A stretch of 64,000 nucleotides of DNA from Sinomicrobium pectinilyticum (GTDB taxonomy: Bacteria > Bacteroidota > Bacteroidia > Flavobacteriales > Flavobacteriaceae): positions 1-64,000 of the forward strand of contig NZ_RJTM01000114.1 in NCBI RefSeq assembly GCF_003725735.1, given 5' to 3'. Made by a program: the position numbers and the translations under genes. Under the pieces are notes generated by a model. The model was not told the DNA's origin, did not search any database, and saw nothing but the letters and a program-made list of their open reading frames with translations. This document shows, piece by piece, positions 53,678 through 64,000 of this stretch (the stretch's first letter is position 1; every line of letters begins with the position of its first letter).

Positions 53678-55219
53678 TTATTCCAGTTCCACTTTAAATA
53701 CCGTCGCCAACTCATTCATGTCGGAAGAACCGGGTGTTGTAAGCGTTAACAAATTATCCGTTACCGTCCACCTCAACTCCTTTCCGCTTCCCAGTACGGA
53801 TACTTTTTTAATCCCGGATTCGATTGGAGTACGAATTACAAGATCCGAACCAGGTGCCGGAAGCCCTAATGAAAATACATACAGGTACTTTTTGTCTTTT
53901 GACACCGTAAACCGGATATCCTTTTCAGAGTAGGCAATCGTTGCGGACTGCCCCCCGAAATGCCCCTTTTCGAATTCGGCATCCCCGTAGCCATAGATGG
54001 AGTGTGCCCTGGTCCCGTAAATAGCTTCTTTATGTTTATCGATCCATTCTCCGATAGCGGCCAGGACGCTCCTTTGTTCTGTGGGGATCGTTCCGTCGGC
54101 CTTAGGAGAAATATTCAGTAACACGATACCTTTTTTACTCCAGACGTCGACCATGTTCCTGATGACCAGGGATGCCGGCTTGTAGGTTTGTCCGTTGATA
54201 TAGCACCAACTGTCATGACTCAGGGTAATATCCGTAAGCCAATAGTCTTCGGAAATTTCTGTTTTCCCACCTTGCTCAATGTCCAATATCCCCACATTAG
54301 CGGGCAAATCTTCTTGTTTATAAGCCACTATGGGAGCCTGTCCCCTTGAAACGGCTGTGTTAAAGTGATGGGCAACCATTTTCTGACGATAGTTTTCCGG
54401 TATCTCATCCAGCCAGGAATCAAACCAGATGATGTCGGGTGCATACACATCGACTACTTCATTTACCTGGTTCAACCAGTACTCGTGAAATTCGTCTGCC
54501 GGCATGTTCCCGTACAGCATCCTGAGCTTCGGATCGGTTGTGGAGGTGACATAATCCGGATGGTAAGGGTAGTGGCTGTTCCAGCCGGGGTCCGGCCTAT
54601 TACCCGCCCAATTGGAAGTATCCTTTGCATATCTCTGGAGAAGTCTGGCATGATGAAAGGTAGCAATCGTTTTGATGTCACTTTTTTTGAGTTCTGCAAA
54701 CAACTCCCCGAGGATATCTTTTTCCGGCCCCATGTCTTTGGCATTCCAGGGGTTCACCTTGCTGCCCCACATGGCGAATCCGTCATGGTGTTGTGCGACG
54801 GGACCAGCAAACCTGGCCCCGGTTTTTTTAAACAGCCCGGCCCATTCTTTCGCATCGAAGTGCTCTGCGGTGAACATCGGTATAAAATCGTGGTAATTGA
54901 ATTCGGATAGCGGGCCGTATGTTTTCCGGTGATGTTCAAAAATGTCGCCTCCCCAGTCTTCCCTGCCGGGAACATACATCCACCGGGGATACCATTCCGA
55001 ACTATAAGCCGGTACACTGTAGACCCCCCAATGAAAATAGATCCCGAATTTGGCGTCTTTGAACCATTCGGGTTCTCGTTCGATAACAGACAAGGATTCC
55101 CACGTGGGTTCGAACTTTCCTTCGGCAACAGGCTCTTGGCTGTCCCGAACAGATGATTCCTGGGCTATCAGTGAATAACAGCACAGCATGCAGATAGCGT
55201 GTATTATATTTCTCATCAT
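53678..55219 (-). CDS. GH29 alpha-L-fucosidase
   Basis: A 513-residue fucosidase with a signal peptide (about 1-19), predicted periplasmic. The barrel carries FGIYFHWGVYSVPAY, ARFAGPVAQHHDGFAMW and the nucleophile Asp267 (DIIWFDSWL). A C-terminal beta-sandwich (about 415-510) ends it. It begins a run with the downstream GH2, SnoaL-like and further genes (25 bp to GH2). The 279-bp upstream gap (55220-55498) separates it from PhzF and probably holds its promoter, though I could not pick one out. Confidence 0.93.
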   Translation of the reverse strand: MMRNIIHAICMLCCYSLIAQESSVRDSQEPVAEGKFEPTWESLSVIEREPEWFKDAKFGIYFHWGVYSVPAYSSEWYPRWMYVPGREDWGGDIFEHHRKTYGPLSEFNYHDFIPMFTAEHFDAKEWAGLFKKTGARFAGPVAQHHDGFAMWGSKVNPWNAKDMGPEKDILGELFAELKKSDIKTIATFHHARLLQRYAKDTSNWAGNRPDPGWNSHYPYHPDYVTSTTDPKLRMLYGNMPADEFHEYWLNQVNEVVDVYAPDIIWFDSWLDEIPENYRQKMVAHHFNTAVSRGQAPIVAYKQEDLPANVGILDIEQGGKTEISEDYWLTDITLSHDSWCYINGQTYKPASLVIRNMVDVWSKKGIVLLNISPKADGTIPTEQRSVLAAIGEWIDKHKEAIYGTRAHSIYGYGDAEFEKGHFGGQSATIAYSEKDIRFTVSKDKKYLYVFSLGLPAPGSDLVIRTPIESGIKKVSVLGSGKELRWTVTDNLLTLTTPGSSDMNELATVFKVELE

Positions 55220-55498
55220 TTATTTATTTTAATGGCTTGTAAGCGAAATTCTTAAACTTTACACTTCCTTCTCCCATTGCGCAAAGCCCCTGTTTGAACA
55301 CAAATTAAGATCAATAAAATTTTTGTTTCATTCATTATAGCATTAATGGGCGTATTTTACATTCTTTGTGAGAACTGTCCGATTGGCATAAGGTTCTTTT
55401 CAAACTAAAAAACTCGGCTTCATCCGCGAAAACAGCATTATATATATAAACAATAGCAGTTGTCTGTTTCGTTTATATTTTGCCCGGGTGGGGGCCAA

Positions 55499-56308
55499 CT
55501 AAGGCAAATGCAATATTCCGGACGAAAATATTACGGCACTGCTTCTGATCACTACAGAATCTTTCATCAATTCGACTTCCATACTCCCTGTACGGGCCGA
55601 ACTTTGGTAAGCCCTCATTATTTTTTTATCCAATTTGTTTGCCCAATACTTGCCTAAAAAACTTTGGACTCCACCTGTTACAGGATCTTCGTCAACACCT
55701 GACCAGGGAAAGAAATACCGGTATTCGTAGTCATAATTTTTATGCACTGATTTAGCAGTTAACAGCACGCCACTAACGGTTGTTTTGATATTCCTCAGTG
55801 CATAAAAATCGGGTTTTAGATTTTGAAGTACTACGCCGCTTTGTATTTCCATTAAAAGTATATTATGAAATTTATTATACTCGCAGTTAAGAATTTCGCT
55901 TATACCCAATGCTTTTTTAATTTCCTCATCTGCAGTTGATTTTTCTGTGTCATGAAGCGGAAAATACATTTCTATTAATTCCTCTTTCCTGAAGATTTTC
56001 AAGACATGGCCAAAACGGGTATAAAAGGTGATCTTGGGCAGATCTTCATACTCCGTAAATAAGGCTTTGGATGAAGCTAATGTGGCATGTCCGCATAACG
56101 GAATTTCTTGTGCAGGTGAAAAGTAGCGAATGGAAAAGGAATCCGTATTTTGCTTTACAACAAAAGCGGTTTCCGAAAACCCGAACTCCTTTGCTATATT
56201 GAGCATTGTATTTTCATCAAGTTCATTTTCAAGCAGGCAGACAGCAGCTTGATTTCCCTTGAAAAGCGCTGTGGTGAAAGCATCTATAATATATGTTTTT
56301 ATACGCAT
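55499..56308 (-). CDS. PhzF-family isomerase/epimerase
   Basis: A 269-residue cytoplasmic protein of the PhzF/DapF-like fold. The signature motifs KGNQAAVCLL, FSETAFV (catalytic Glu46), IPLCGHATLASSK and DEDPVTGGVQ are all present. Family members isomerise or epimerise small acids; the best-known acts in phenazine synthesis, but most, probably this one too, do other things. It has no signal peptide and is more AT-rich than the glycosidase genes around it. It is paired with a RidA gene 44 bp upstream. Confidence 0.9.
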   Translation of the reverse strand: MRIKTYIIDAFTTALFKGNQAAVCLLENELDENTMLNIAKEFGFSETAFVVKQNTDSFSIRYFSPAQEIPLCGHATLASSKALFTEYEDLPKITFYTRFGHVLKIFRKEELIEMYFPLHDTEKSTADEEIKKALGISEILNCEYNKFHNILLMEIQSGVVLQNLKPDFYALRNIKTTVSGVLLTAKSVHKNYDYEYRYFFPWSGVDEDPVTGGVQSFLGKYWANKLDKKIMRAYQSSARTGSMEVELMKDSVVIRSSAVIFSSGILHLP

Positions 56309-56352
56309 CGATTTTGAATCTTTATTATGGTTATAAAATAAAAAGTATTGAA

Positions 56353-56820
56353 TTAATCTTCTATTTCAACAATTACTTCAACTTCATCGGCAAAATTTAA
56401 AGGTAATGCGTGCATACTTACCGCACTTCTGGCGTGTCGTCCCTTTTCGCCAAAAACGGAAAACATTAAATCGCTATATCCATTGATAACTTTTGCCTGG
56501 TCAATAAAATCACTTGTGCAATTAACCATACCGAAAACTTTAACGATTCTTTTTACTTTGCTCAAGTCTCCCAGTTCGTCTTTTAGAACGGCTATATGAT
56601 CGATTGCAACTAAACGGGCAGCTTCATTTCCTTGCTCAATGGTCAAGTCTTTTCCTACCTTTCCTGTTACATAAGTCTTGTCTTCTTTAATCGGGCCTTT
56701 ACCTGAAAGAAATAATAAATTCCCTGTTCTTACACAATTCACATAGCTTGCAATTGGTTGCGAAACTTCGTTTAAAGTAATTGAATGCTTTTTTAGATTT
56801 TGTTCTGGCGTATTTGTCAT
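56353..56820 (-). CDS. RidA/YjgF-family protein
   Basis: A 155-residue cytoplasmic member of the RidA family, somewhat longer than the usual 128 or so. RidA hydrolyses reactive enamine/imine intermediates; Arg131 in HARSAVSM fits the arginine of active members. It probably forms an operon with the PhzF gene downstream and suggests a small-molecule or amino-acid pathway, not glycan breakdown. Base composition is again more AT-rich than the neighbours. Confidence 0.9.
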   Translation of the reverse strand: MTNTPEQNLKKHSITLNEVSQPIASYVNCVRTGNLLFLSGKGPIKEDKTYVTGKVGKDLTIEQGNEAARLVAIDHIAVLKDELGDLSKVKRIVKVFGMVNCTSDFIDQAKVINGYSDLMFSVFGEKGRHARSAVSMHALPLNFADEVEVIVEIED

Positions 56821-56877
56821 TTTGTTTATTTTTTAAGTATGGAGTTCACAAGGGATATGGTGTTTTTCCAGCTTAAA

Positions 56878-58950
56878 TCAGTCCGTGACCACATCTATTT
56901 CAGCATATCCTATATTATCATTGCCCTCAGTGTTCTTTAATGCCCGGAACTTGATAAAACGGGCTTTTTGAGGTGCAAACATTCTGGTTTGCCAAACGGG
57001 ATTGTTTTTGATATTGGAGAATTCTCCCTTGTCTGCCAGTTTCCATTTCTTATTATCATCGGACACATAAAACTCGTAGTTGGTAATGATGCCGGGTTCC
57101 CACATGCTCTGGTCCGGATGGTACCTGAAACCATTCAAATTTTGCAGACCTCCCAGATCGATGACAAGATCAACGGGCATCTTCTTGTCCCTGCTTTGAC
57201 GCCAGGTGGTAGCTGTATTTCCGTCCAGAACGGCGTATGCTTTATGGTCATCGGTTCCGACGATCTTCCAATCCTTTCTGCAAATGTCAAATTTCCCGAT
57301 AGTCACAGGGCTGCTTTTATGCGTGGAAGGATCATAGGCAATGGCTTTTACTTCCACTTTCCCGTCTGTCGGGACCGGGCCTGTATACCTTTTTGATTCC
57401 GGGGTAGGCTCGCTTCCATCCAATGTATAGTAAAAATATGGCCCTATATCATCGGTCGATATGGTGATTTCACCGGATTGATCCCGGATAATGGCGGGAG
57501 GATTCAAAGATAACGGCGCATTGTAAATCCCGATATTGGAAATTACCGGGCAGCTTTTCGAGTCGGTAATACGGAAACGAACCTTCGTTGCCTCAACAGC
57601 GGGAAACCTGAGGAAACGCTTATACCCGACGGTCGTTCCTTTGGCCAGTTCTTTCCAGTTTCCGTCCACGAGGGCTTCCACCGTAAAGGCTTTCACCCGT
57701 TGCCCCAAGCGGATGTATTCCTGTGCAAGGAACCGGTTGACCATGGTTGGTTTTTCAAAATTTATGGTCAGGGAGGCTGTTGTTACGCTATCATCCGTTG
57801 CCCAGTATGTGTCCTTATTATTGTCTAACGCCTTATCCGCTCCAAATTCTTTGGCTTTACCGCGGACATCCGACGCAATCGCATGCTTGTTCCTGGCTAA
57901 GTTTTCAGCAAATGAAGCCTCGACGGTTGCCGCAAATTCCAATGCCGCTTTTTCGTCATTTTCATGAATCAGACCATTGGGCATGATCGGGAAGTTGAGC
58001 AACAACGTGCCGTTGCGCCCTATGGAGTTATAATAGGTCTCCATTAACTGCGGTACTGTTTTTACCTTGTCGTCCTCAATCGGGTGATAAAACCACTCCG
58101 GCCGGATGGAGGTATTTACTTCAGCCGGCACCCACGAATCGCCGGTTTCCAGGCCAAAATGCAACATCTCCCACTCCACGTCGCCTGTACCGTTCAATAA
58201 ACTCCAGTTGGTCTCCCCTACAAAGCCCCCTTCTGTGCCTACCCAGCGCAGGTCCGCCCTGTCGCCGCCATCGTTCCAGATAACAATGTCGGGTTGAAGC
58301 TCCCGGATCATTTTATACGTCGGCTGCCAGTCGTAATATGTCGTACGGTCAATTTTACGGTTTTCATTGGCACCACCGTAATAACCGTTGCCTCCATTGG
58401 CGCCATCGAACCATATTTCGAAAATGGGGCCATAATCGGTCAGTAACTCTTTTATCTGGTTTCGGAAATAGGTGATGTATTCCGGCTTTCCATAATCAGG
58501 GTGATTCCTGTCCCATGGAGATACGTAAATGCCCAATTTCAAACCGTATTCTTCGCAAGCCTCGGCCAGTTCGCGGACCACATCCCCCTTGCCGCCCTTC
58601 CAGGGAGCGTTTTTTACAGAATACTCCGTATACTCCGACGGCCATAAACAAAAGCCACTATGGTGTTTAGCCGTGATGATGATGCCTTTCATCCCTGCTT
58701 CTTTACAAATCCGGGCCCACTGACGGGCATCCAGTTCCGTGGGATTAAACAGGTTGATATCTTCATTACCATATCCCCATGCCTGGTCGGTGTAGGTGTT
58801 CAGTGAGAAATGAACAAATGCATAATATTCCATTTCCTGCCATCTCATCTGGTTTTCGGATGGCACAGGCCCGAAGGCAGTCGGAGGTGCTACTCTGCTA
58901 CACCCCATACATACGGCCAGAACGGTTCCGAATAGTAAATACCTGATCAT
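56878..58950 (-). CDS. GH29 alpha-L-fucosidase with discoidin/CBM32-like domains, lipoprotein
   Basis: A 690-residue fucosidase with lipobox VCMGC (Cys17). The barrel (about 25-345) has nucleophile Asp182 (EIWFDGANGG) and KGIIITAKHHSGFCLWPS. A discoidin-like domain (about 350-470, NLARNKHAIASDVRGKAKEF), a chitobiase-type linker domain (about 480-560, YYTLDGSEPTPESKRYTGPV) and a second F5/8C domain (about 565-690) follow. This layout is usual for the second main GH29 type, which often prefers 1,3/1,4-linked fucose; the first GH29 in this cluster differs, so the two may be complementary. Confidence 0.92.
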   Translation of the reverse strand: MIRYLLFGTVLAVCMGCSRVAPPTAFGPVPSENQMRWQEMEYYAFVHFSLNTYTDQAWGYGNEDINLFNPTELDARQWARICKEAGMKGIIITAKHHSGFCLWPSEYTEYSVKNAPWKGGKGDVVRELAEACEEYGLKLGIYVSPWDRNHPDYGKPEYITYFRNQIKELLTDYGPIFEIWFDGANGGNGYYGGANENRKIDRTTYYDWQPTYKMIRELQPDIVIWNDGGDRADLRWVGTEGGFVGETNWSLLNGTGDVEWEMLHFGLETGDSWVPAEVNTSIRPEWFYHPIEDDKVKTVPQLMETYYNSIGRNGTLLLNFPIMPNGLIHENDEKAALEFAATVEASFAENLARNKHAIASDVRGKAKEFGADKALDNNKDTYWATDDSVTTASLTINFEKPTMVNRFLAQEYIRLGQRVKAFTVEALVDGNWKELAKGTTVGYKRFLRFPAVEATKVRFRITDSKSCPVISNIGIYNAPLSLNPPAIIRDQSGEITISTDDIGPYFYYTLDGSEPTPESKRYTGPVPTDGKVEVKAIAYDPSTHKSSPVTIGKFDICRKDWKIVGTDDHKAYAVLDGNTATTWRQSRDKKMPVDLVIDLGGLQNLNGFRYHPDQSMWEPGIITNYEFYVSDDNKKWKLADKGEFSNIKNNPVWQTRMFAPQKARFIKFRALKNTEGNDNIGYAEIDVVTD

Positions 58951-59177
58951 ATTCTTTTTTTATTGATTGTTCAACGGTTATTATACGTATCAGCAAGCAC
59001 TGTATGTCTCAAAGTTAGCTTTTAATTTTTATTTTGTCATTATGACTATTTGGACTTTATAATTGTTTTGAAATCAAAACAAGGTATAGTACCGGCCGGT
59101 TATATTGGCCGCTGCCTTCGTTATGCATAAATTTTCCCGGGCTACCGGTGAATGGCAGTGCAGCATGCAAACACGCC

Positions 59178-61163
59178 TTATTTTTCCGGTCTGATTATGA
59201 TTGCAAAGCCACCGCCATTAGCCATACTTATTACCGGTTTATCGGTACTTACTACTTTAATTATCTCACGTTTATAGTCCGTGGGATCTTTATCTGCGTT
59301 AACCCCGTCTTTAAAAATCTCCGCCAAATAGGTTCCCTCTCCCAGGAAAGACAGGTCTATCGATATTTCTCTTGCCGACCAATTGGTTAAACCACCTACA
59401 AACCATTTTTCATCCTTTCGCCTGGCCAGAGCAACATATTCGCCAACTTTGCCATCGAGGGCAACTGTTTCGTCAAAAGTGGTAGGGATCCGGGAAATAA
59501 AGGTAGTGCTTTCCTGTTCTTTCATATATGCCGTAGGGCTATCTGCCATCATTTGCAAGGGTGCTTCATAAATGATGTACATCCCTAATTGGTGACACCT
59601 GGTCCCCTGGCTCATCGGCATGGAATTGCTCGGACGAAAATCTGCTCTTGTTGCATTGCGCATTGCTCCCGGTGTATAATCCATAGGCCCCGCCAGCATT
59701 CTGATGAAGGGAATACAGGTCGCATAATACGGCATATCATCATTCGGCGTCCATTTCACGTTCTCCAGACCTTTGACCCCTTCAAAATTGACCACATTAG
59801 GGTAGGTCCGCTGAATACCTGTAGGTTTATAAATGCCGTGGAAATCGATCAGGAGTTTATAAGAGGCCGCCTTTTTTGAAATGTCATAAACAGATTTTAC
59901 CATTTTCTGATCATCACGATCTAAAAAATCAATCTTAAAGCCCTTAACCCCTAATTTTGAATAGTGAGAAAAGGTATTATCCAGATCCTGATTTATGGCA
60001 TACCAGGTGGCCCATAAGATAATCCCGACATTTTTCTGATTCGCATAGCTGATGATTTCTTCGATGTCCATACCGGGTGAAATTTCCAGCATATTGTTTT
60101 CTTCACTCCAACCTTCGTCCAGCACCACATATTCAATATGGTTTTCTGCGGCAAAATCAATATAATACTTATAGGTTTCCGTATTGATTCCGGCCTTAAA
60201 ATCAACCTTCGATATACTCCAGTCATTCCACCAGTCCCATGCCACTTTACCCGGCTTTATCCAGCTTACATCAGCAATTTGTGAAGGTGCTGAAAGTTTT
60301 TGGACCATGTCATTATTCAACAGGTCTTTATCGCTTTCACTTATTATTATTGCTCTCCACGGGAAATTGCGGGTACCGTTTGTTTTAGCCATATAAGGTT
60401 CCCGCTTCACCACCATGTAGTTCATATTGTTAAAGCCTCCCAGGCGTTCTTCCTTCGGGTAACAGGCAAACGCCCCCTTCAAGCCTTGCTGTGTTTGATT
60501 ATTGCGTGTTAAGAACATACCGGGATAATCTTCCAGGTCAGCCTCTATAATGGCCGCCTTTTTTCCATTTCCCAGATCAACAAGGAGCGGGGAAATAGCC
60601 AGTGAATCTTTTACAAATCCGGAAAGAGGAATTTGAGTATACATCACTTCGAAAGCAGATGTATACATATCGTTTTCCCTCAGATCGCGCACGTAGGGAA
60701 CAAAGGCTTTATGATCTTTATTAAAGTTAAAATTGGCTTCTTCGGATTCAATAATGATCTGTCCCTTCTTACTGGTAAAAAAGCGGTAGGCTACCCCGTC
60801 ATTATAGGCTCTTAAAATCAAACCGAAACCGCCTTTAAACTTTATTACGACCTGGTTGTACTCGTCAATTACCGTTGCCTTTTTATAAACAGGTGTGGCA
60901 AAGGTGTTGCTGACTTTTGAAGTTTTAGTACTGATGACTTTTGCATTATTTCCTAAAACCTCTCCGCTGTCAAGTGTCAATGAAATAGTAGAAGCAGCAA
61001 TAACTTCCGTATTTTCATGTTTGACAGACCACAAAATCTTCTCTCCGCTTTCCAAAGCCATGTCGATCTTCCCGTCGGGCGACTTTACATGGATGACCTG
61101 CGCCATACCAACACCGGTTGATAAAAACACGATAGAGACTATATATAAAAAAATTCTATTCAT
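59178..61163 (-). CDS. GH97 retaining alpha-galactosidase-like enzyme
   Basis: A 661-residue GH97 with signal peptide (about 1-21). The nucleophile Asp412 (GFKIDFLDRDD) and candidate acid/base Glu467 (EGVKGLEN) are 55 residues apart, the same spacing as Asp415/Glu470 reported for the retaining Bacteroides enzyme BtGH97b. The DFHGIYKPTG motif also matches that group. Alpha-galactosidase is the best guess. Compare the GH97 at 27847, which lacks the nucleophile. Confidence 0.93.
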   Translation of the reverse strand: MNRIFLYIVSIVFLSTGVGMAQVIHVKSPDGKIDMALESGEKILWSVKHENTEVIAASTISLTLDSGEVLGNNAKVISTKTSKVSNTFATPVYKKATVIDEYNQVVIKFKGGFGLILRAYNDGVAYRFFTSKKGQIIIESEEANFNFNKDHKAFVPYVRDLRENDMYTSAFEVMYTQIPLSGFVKDSLAISPLLVDLGNGKKAAIIEADLEDYPGMFLTRNNQTQQGLKGAFACYPKEERLGGFNNMNYMVVKREPYMAKTNGTRNFPWRAIIISESDKDLLNNDMVQKLSAPSQIADVSWIKPGKVAWDWWNDWSISKVDFKAGINTETYKYYIDFAAENHIEYVVLDEGWSEENNMLEISPGMDIEEIISYANQKNVGIILWATWYAINQDLDNTFSHYSKLGVKGFKIDFLDRDDQKMVKSVYDISKKAASYKLLIDFHGIYKPTGIQRTYPNVVNFEGVKGLENVKWTPNDDMPYYATCIPFIRMLAGPMDYTPGAMRNATRADFRPSNSMPMSQGTRCHQLGMYIIYEAPLQMMADSPTAYMKEQESTTFISRIPTTFDETVALDGKVGEYVALARRKDEKWFVGGLTNWSAREISIDLSFLGEGTYLAEIFKDGVNADKDPTDYKREIIKVVSTDKPVISMANGGGFAIIIRPEK

Positions 61164-61256
61164 TTGATATATTGATTTTTAATGCATGACAAAAAAATAA
61201 CGCTATTCTGATTGGAGCGGGTAACACCAGGGCAAATTCCAAGTTACATGTTACAT

Positions 61257-61310
61257 GTTGCAGGTTTGTTAAATGCTATTACCCAAACATATAACCCGCA
61301 ACCTGTAACA
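61257..61310 (-). promoter_or_regulatory. Hairpin between GH43 and GH97
   Basis: TGTTGCAGGTT (from 61257) and AACCTGTAACA (61300-61310) pair at 10 of 11 positions; a short tandem repeat, GTTACAT twice, lies just left of the stem (61243-61256). On the - strand the stem is preceded by T-runs, so it is not a standard terminator. The rest of the 237-bp gap shows no gene. Confidence 0.45.
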
Positions 61311-61400
61311 AAAAAAATACCTTCAACTCCAAAACTCCGAACTGTAACACTATTACTATTCCATATATAATGCGTTTGCCTTGTGGGTAACACGATAATT

Positions 61401-62990
<1,590 letters not shown>

Positions 62991-63022
62991 TTATTTTTAA
63001 TTGAAATACGGGCAGGTTTTTA

Positions 63023-64000
63023 TTATTCTATTGCCTCAAAAAGTTTATCGATGGTACGTTGGTCTTTTACGGAACCGTTGTTTCTATCCACCGCAACTCC
63101 CGTATCCCACCAAAAAGGGATCAAACCATTCGCCAGGGCCTTCCTTGTTACATACTCGATCCAATGATCTACTGCATTGTGGTGTGTCTCCAGGTCCTGG
63201 GGGACATGCTCACTTTCGTGACGTCGATAGGCCCCATATTCGCCCAGGATTACCGGGATTCCTTTGTCGATGAATTTCGTTTTTGCCAAAGCCATAGATG
63301 CATCTACTTCATCCTCTTCCCCATAGGTGGCGTTGCGGTCGGGTTCAATGGCAGAGTGGTTATCTGCACCCCAGTAATAGGCCATCTTGCCCCAGCTCTT
63401 GTCGCCGTCGAACAGGATGCAGAATTGAGAAGGTGTATAATAATGTACCTCAGCCATCATACGGCCGTCTACCTCATCTGTAGGCATGTTCATCAAATCA
63501 TTGCTTTTTTCAATATTTGTAGCAGGTCCCTGGACCACCAGCACCCTATAGCTGTTCTTACCGCCCGTAGCCCGAACGGCATTGACAAAGGTCTGGTGGT
63601 AGGAATGGAGTACCGCCATCTCTTCAGCATTATCTACGTCTGGCTCATTGGCACTGGCAAACATCAGGTGCTCATCAAAGTCGCGCATGGCTGTTGCTAT
63701 TTGTTCCCAGTACGCTTTTTGTTTGGCATTTACCGAATCTTTCTTTTCGGGGGTGCAGTTTTTTTCCAGCCAGCCACCATCCCAGTGGATATTGAGCATT
63801 ACATACATGTCATTGTCTACACAGTATCCTACCACTTCTTTGACCCTGTTCATCCACTCTTGTCCTATTTTTGCCGTCGCCTGGTCTGCATACTGATCCC
63901 AGGCACAGGGAATACGAATGGCGTTGAATCCCAGTTTTTTAACAGCCTCGACATATTCTTTTGTGATATTCGGATTACCCCAGGCATTTTCACCGCCCGT
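63023..64000 (-). CDS. GH5 endo-glucanase-like enzyme, 5' end outside window
   Basis: The reading frame stays open to the right edge, so the start is missing; the visible part is 325 codons. It carries GH5 features: AVKKLGFNAIRIP, MLNIHWDGGWLEKN, the acid/base Glu in ASANEPDVDN and the nucleophile Glu in VILGEYGA. The residues before Met 63853 read naturally into the barrel, so 63853 is not the true start. GH5_4-like endo-xyloglucanase or endo-glucanase is my best guess. It would make the first cut for the exo-enzymes downstream. Confidence 0.9.
   Translation of the reverse strand, partial: TGGENAWGNPNITKEYVEAVKKLGFNAIRIPCAWDQYADQATAKIGQEWMNRVKEVVGYCVDNDMYVMLNIHWDGGWLEKNCTPEKKDSVNAKQKAYWEQIATAMRDFDEHLMFASANEPDVDNAEEMAVLHSYHQTFVNAVRATGGKNSYRVLVVQGPATNIEKSNDLMNMPTDEVDGRMMAEVHYYTPSQFCILFDGDKSWGKMAYYWGADNHSAIEPDRNATYGEEDEVDASMALAKTKFIDKGIPVILGEYGAYRRHESEHVPQDLETHHNAVDHWIEYVTRKALANGLIPFWWDTGVAVDRNNGSVKDQRTIDKLFEAIE

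Noticed and set aside
55499-56308. PhzF as evidence for phenazine synthesis
   Set aside because: No other phenazine gene is nearby and most PhzF-family proteins have other roles.

Overview
This window reads as a chromosomal stretch of a Bacteroidota species, most likely a flavobacterium-like carbohydrate specialist. It holds two SusC/SusD pairs, a hybrid two-component system, an ECF sigma/FecR pair, type IX secretion C-terminal domains, many lipoproteins, and promoter-like elements of the TAnnTTTG type. I count 32 genes, about 17 of them for glycan-active enzymes. I see no tRNA, rRNA, CRISPR array, transposase or sulfatase.

Region 1 (about 0.7-29.7 kb) is a complete polysaccharide utilization locus. 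A hybrid two-component sensor/regulator lies on the + strand. On the - strand are SusC, SusD, a surface glycan-binding lipoprotein, two secreted alginate-lyase-superfamily enzymes with T9SS tails, a GH88 unsaturated glucuronyl hydrolase, a GH43, a GH28-like beta-helix enzyme, a heparinase II/III-superfamily lyase and a GH97. Lyases plus GH88 point to an uronic-acid-rich, apparently unsulfated substrate, and tandem CBM3 modules on the largest enzyme suggest it works on cellulose-containing cell walls. The best new observation is that the SusC operon, the GH97 operon and the GH88 gene each carry the same 40-bp operator, built from AraC-type direct repeats 21 bp apart. Each operator sits exactly 21 bp from a TAnnATTG -7 element. 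This defines a three-promoter regulon for the sensor at the left end.

Region 2 (about 30.1-41.6 kb) is a second utilization locus with different regulation. It has a two-domain esterase, a divergent ECF sigma factor and FecR-type anti-sigma factor, a SusC with an N-terminal STN signalling domain, SusD, and a GH115 alpha-glucuronidase. A glucuronoxylan-type substrate fits.

Region 3 (41.9-45 kb) is a spacer with a MocR-type regulator divergent from a secreted protein made of two tandem copies of one domain. Two copies of a roughly 45-bp non-coding repeat lie on either side of this pair.

Region 4 (45.3-64 kb, running off the right edge) is a - strand enzyme cluster: GH3, a serine hydrolase, two GH2, a SnoaL-like protein, two GH29 fucosidases, GH97, GH43 and a partial GH5. 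A PhzF/RidA pair interrupts the GH genes. The set resembles enzymes for a fucosylated, galactosylated hemicellulose such as xyloglucan, but no SusC/SusD or regulator for it lies inside the window.
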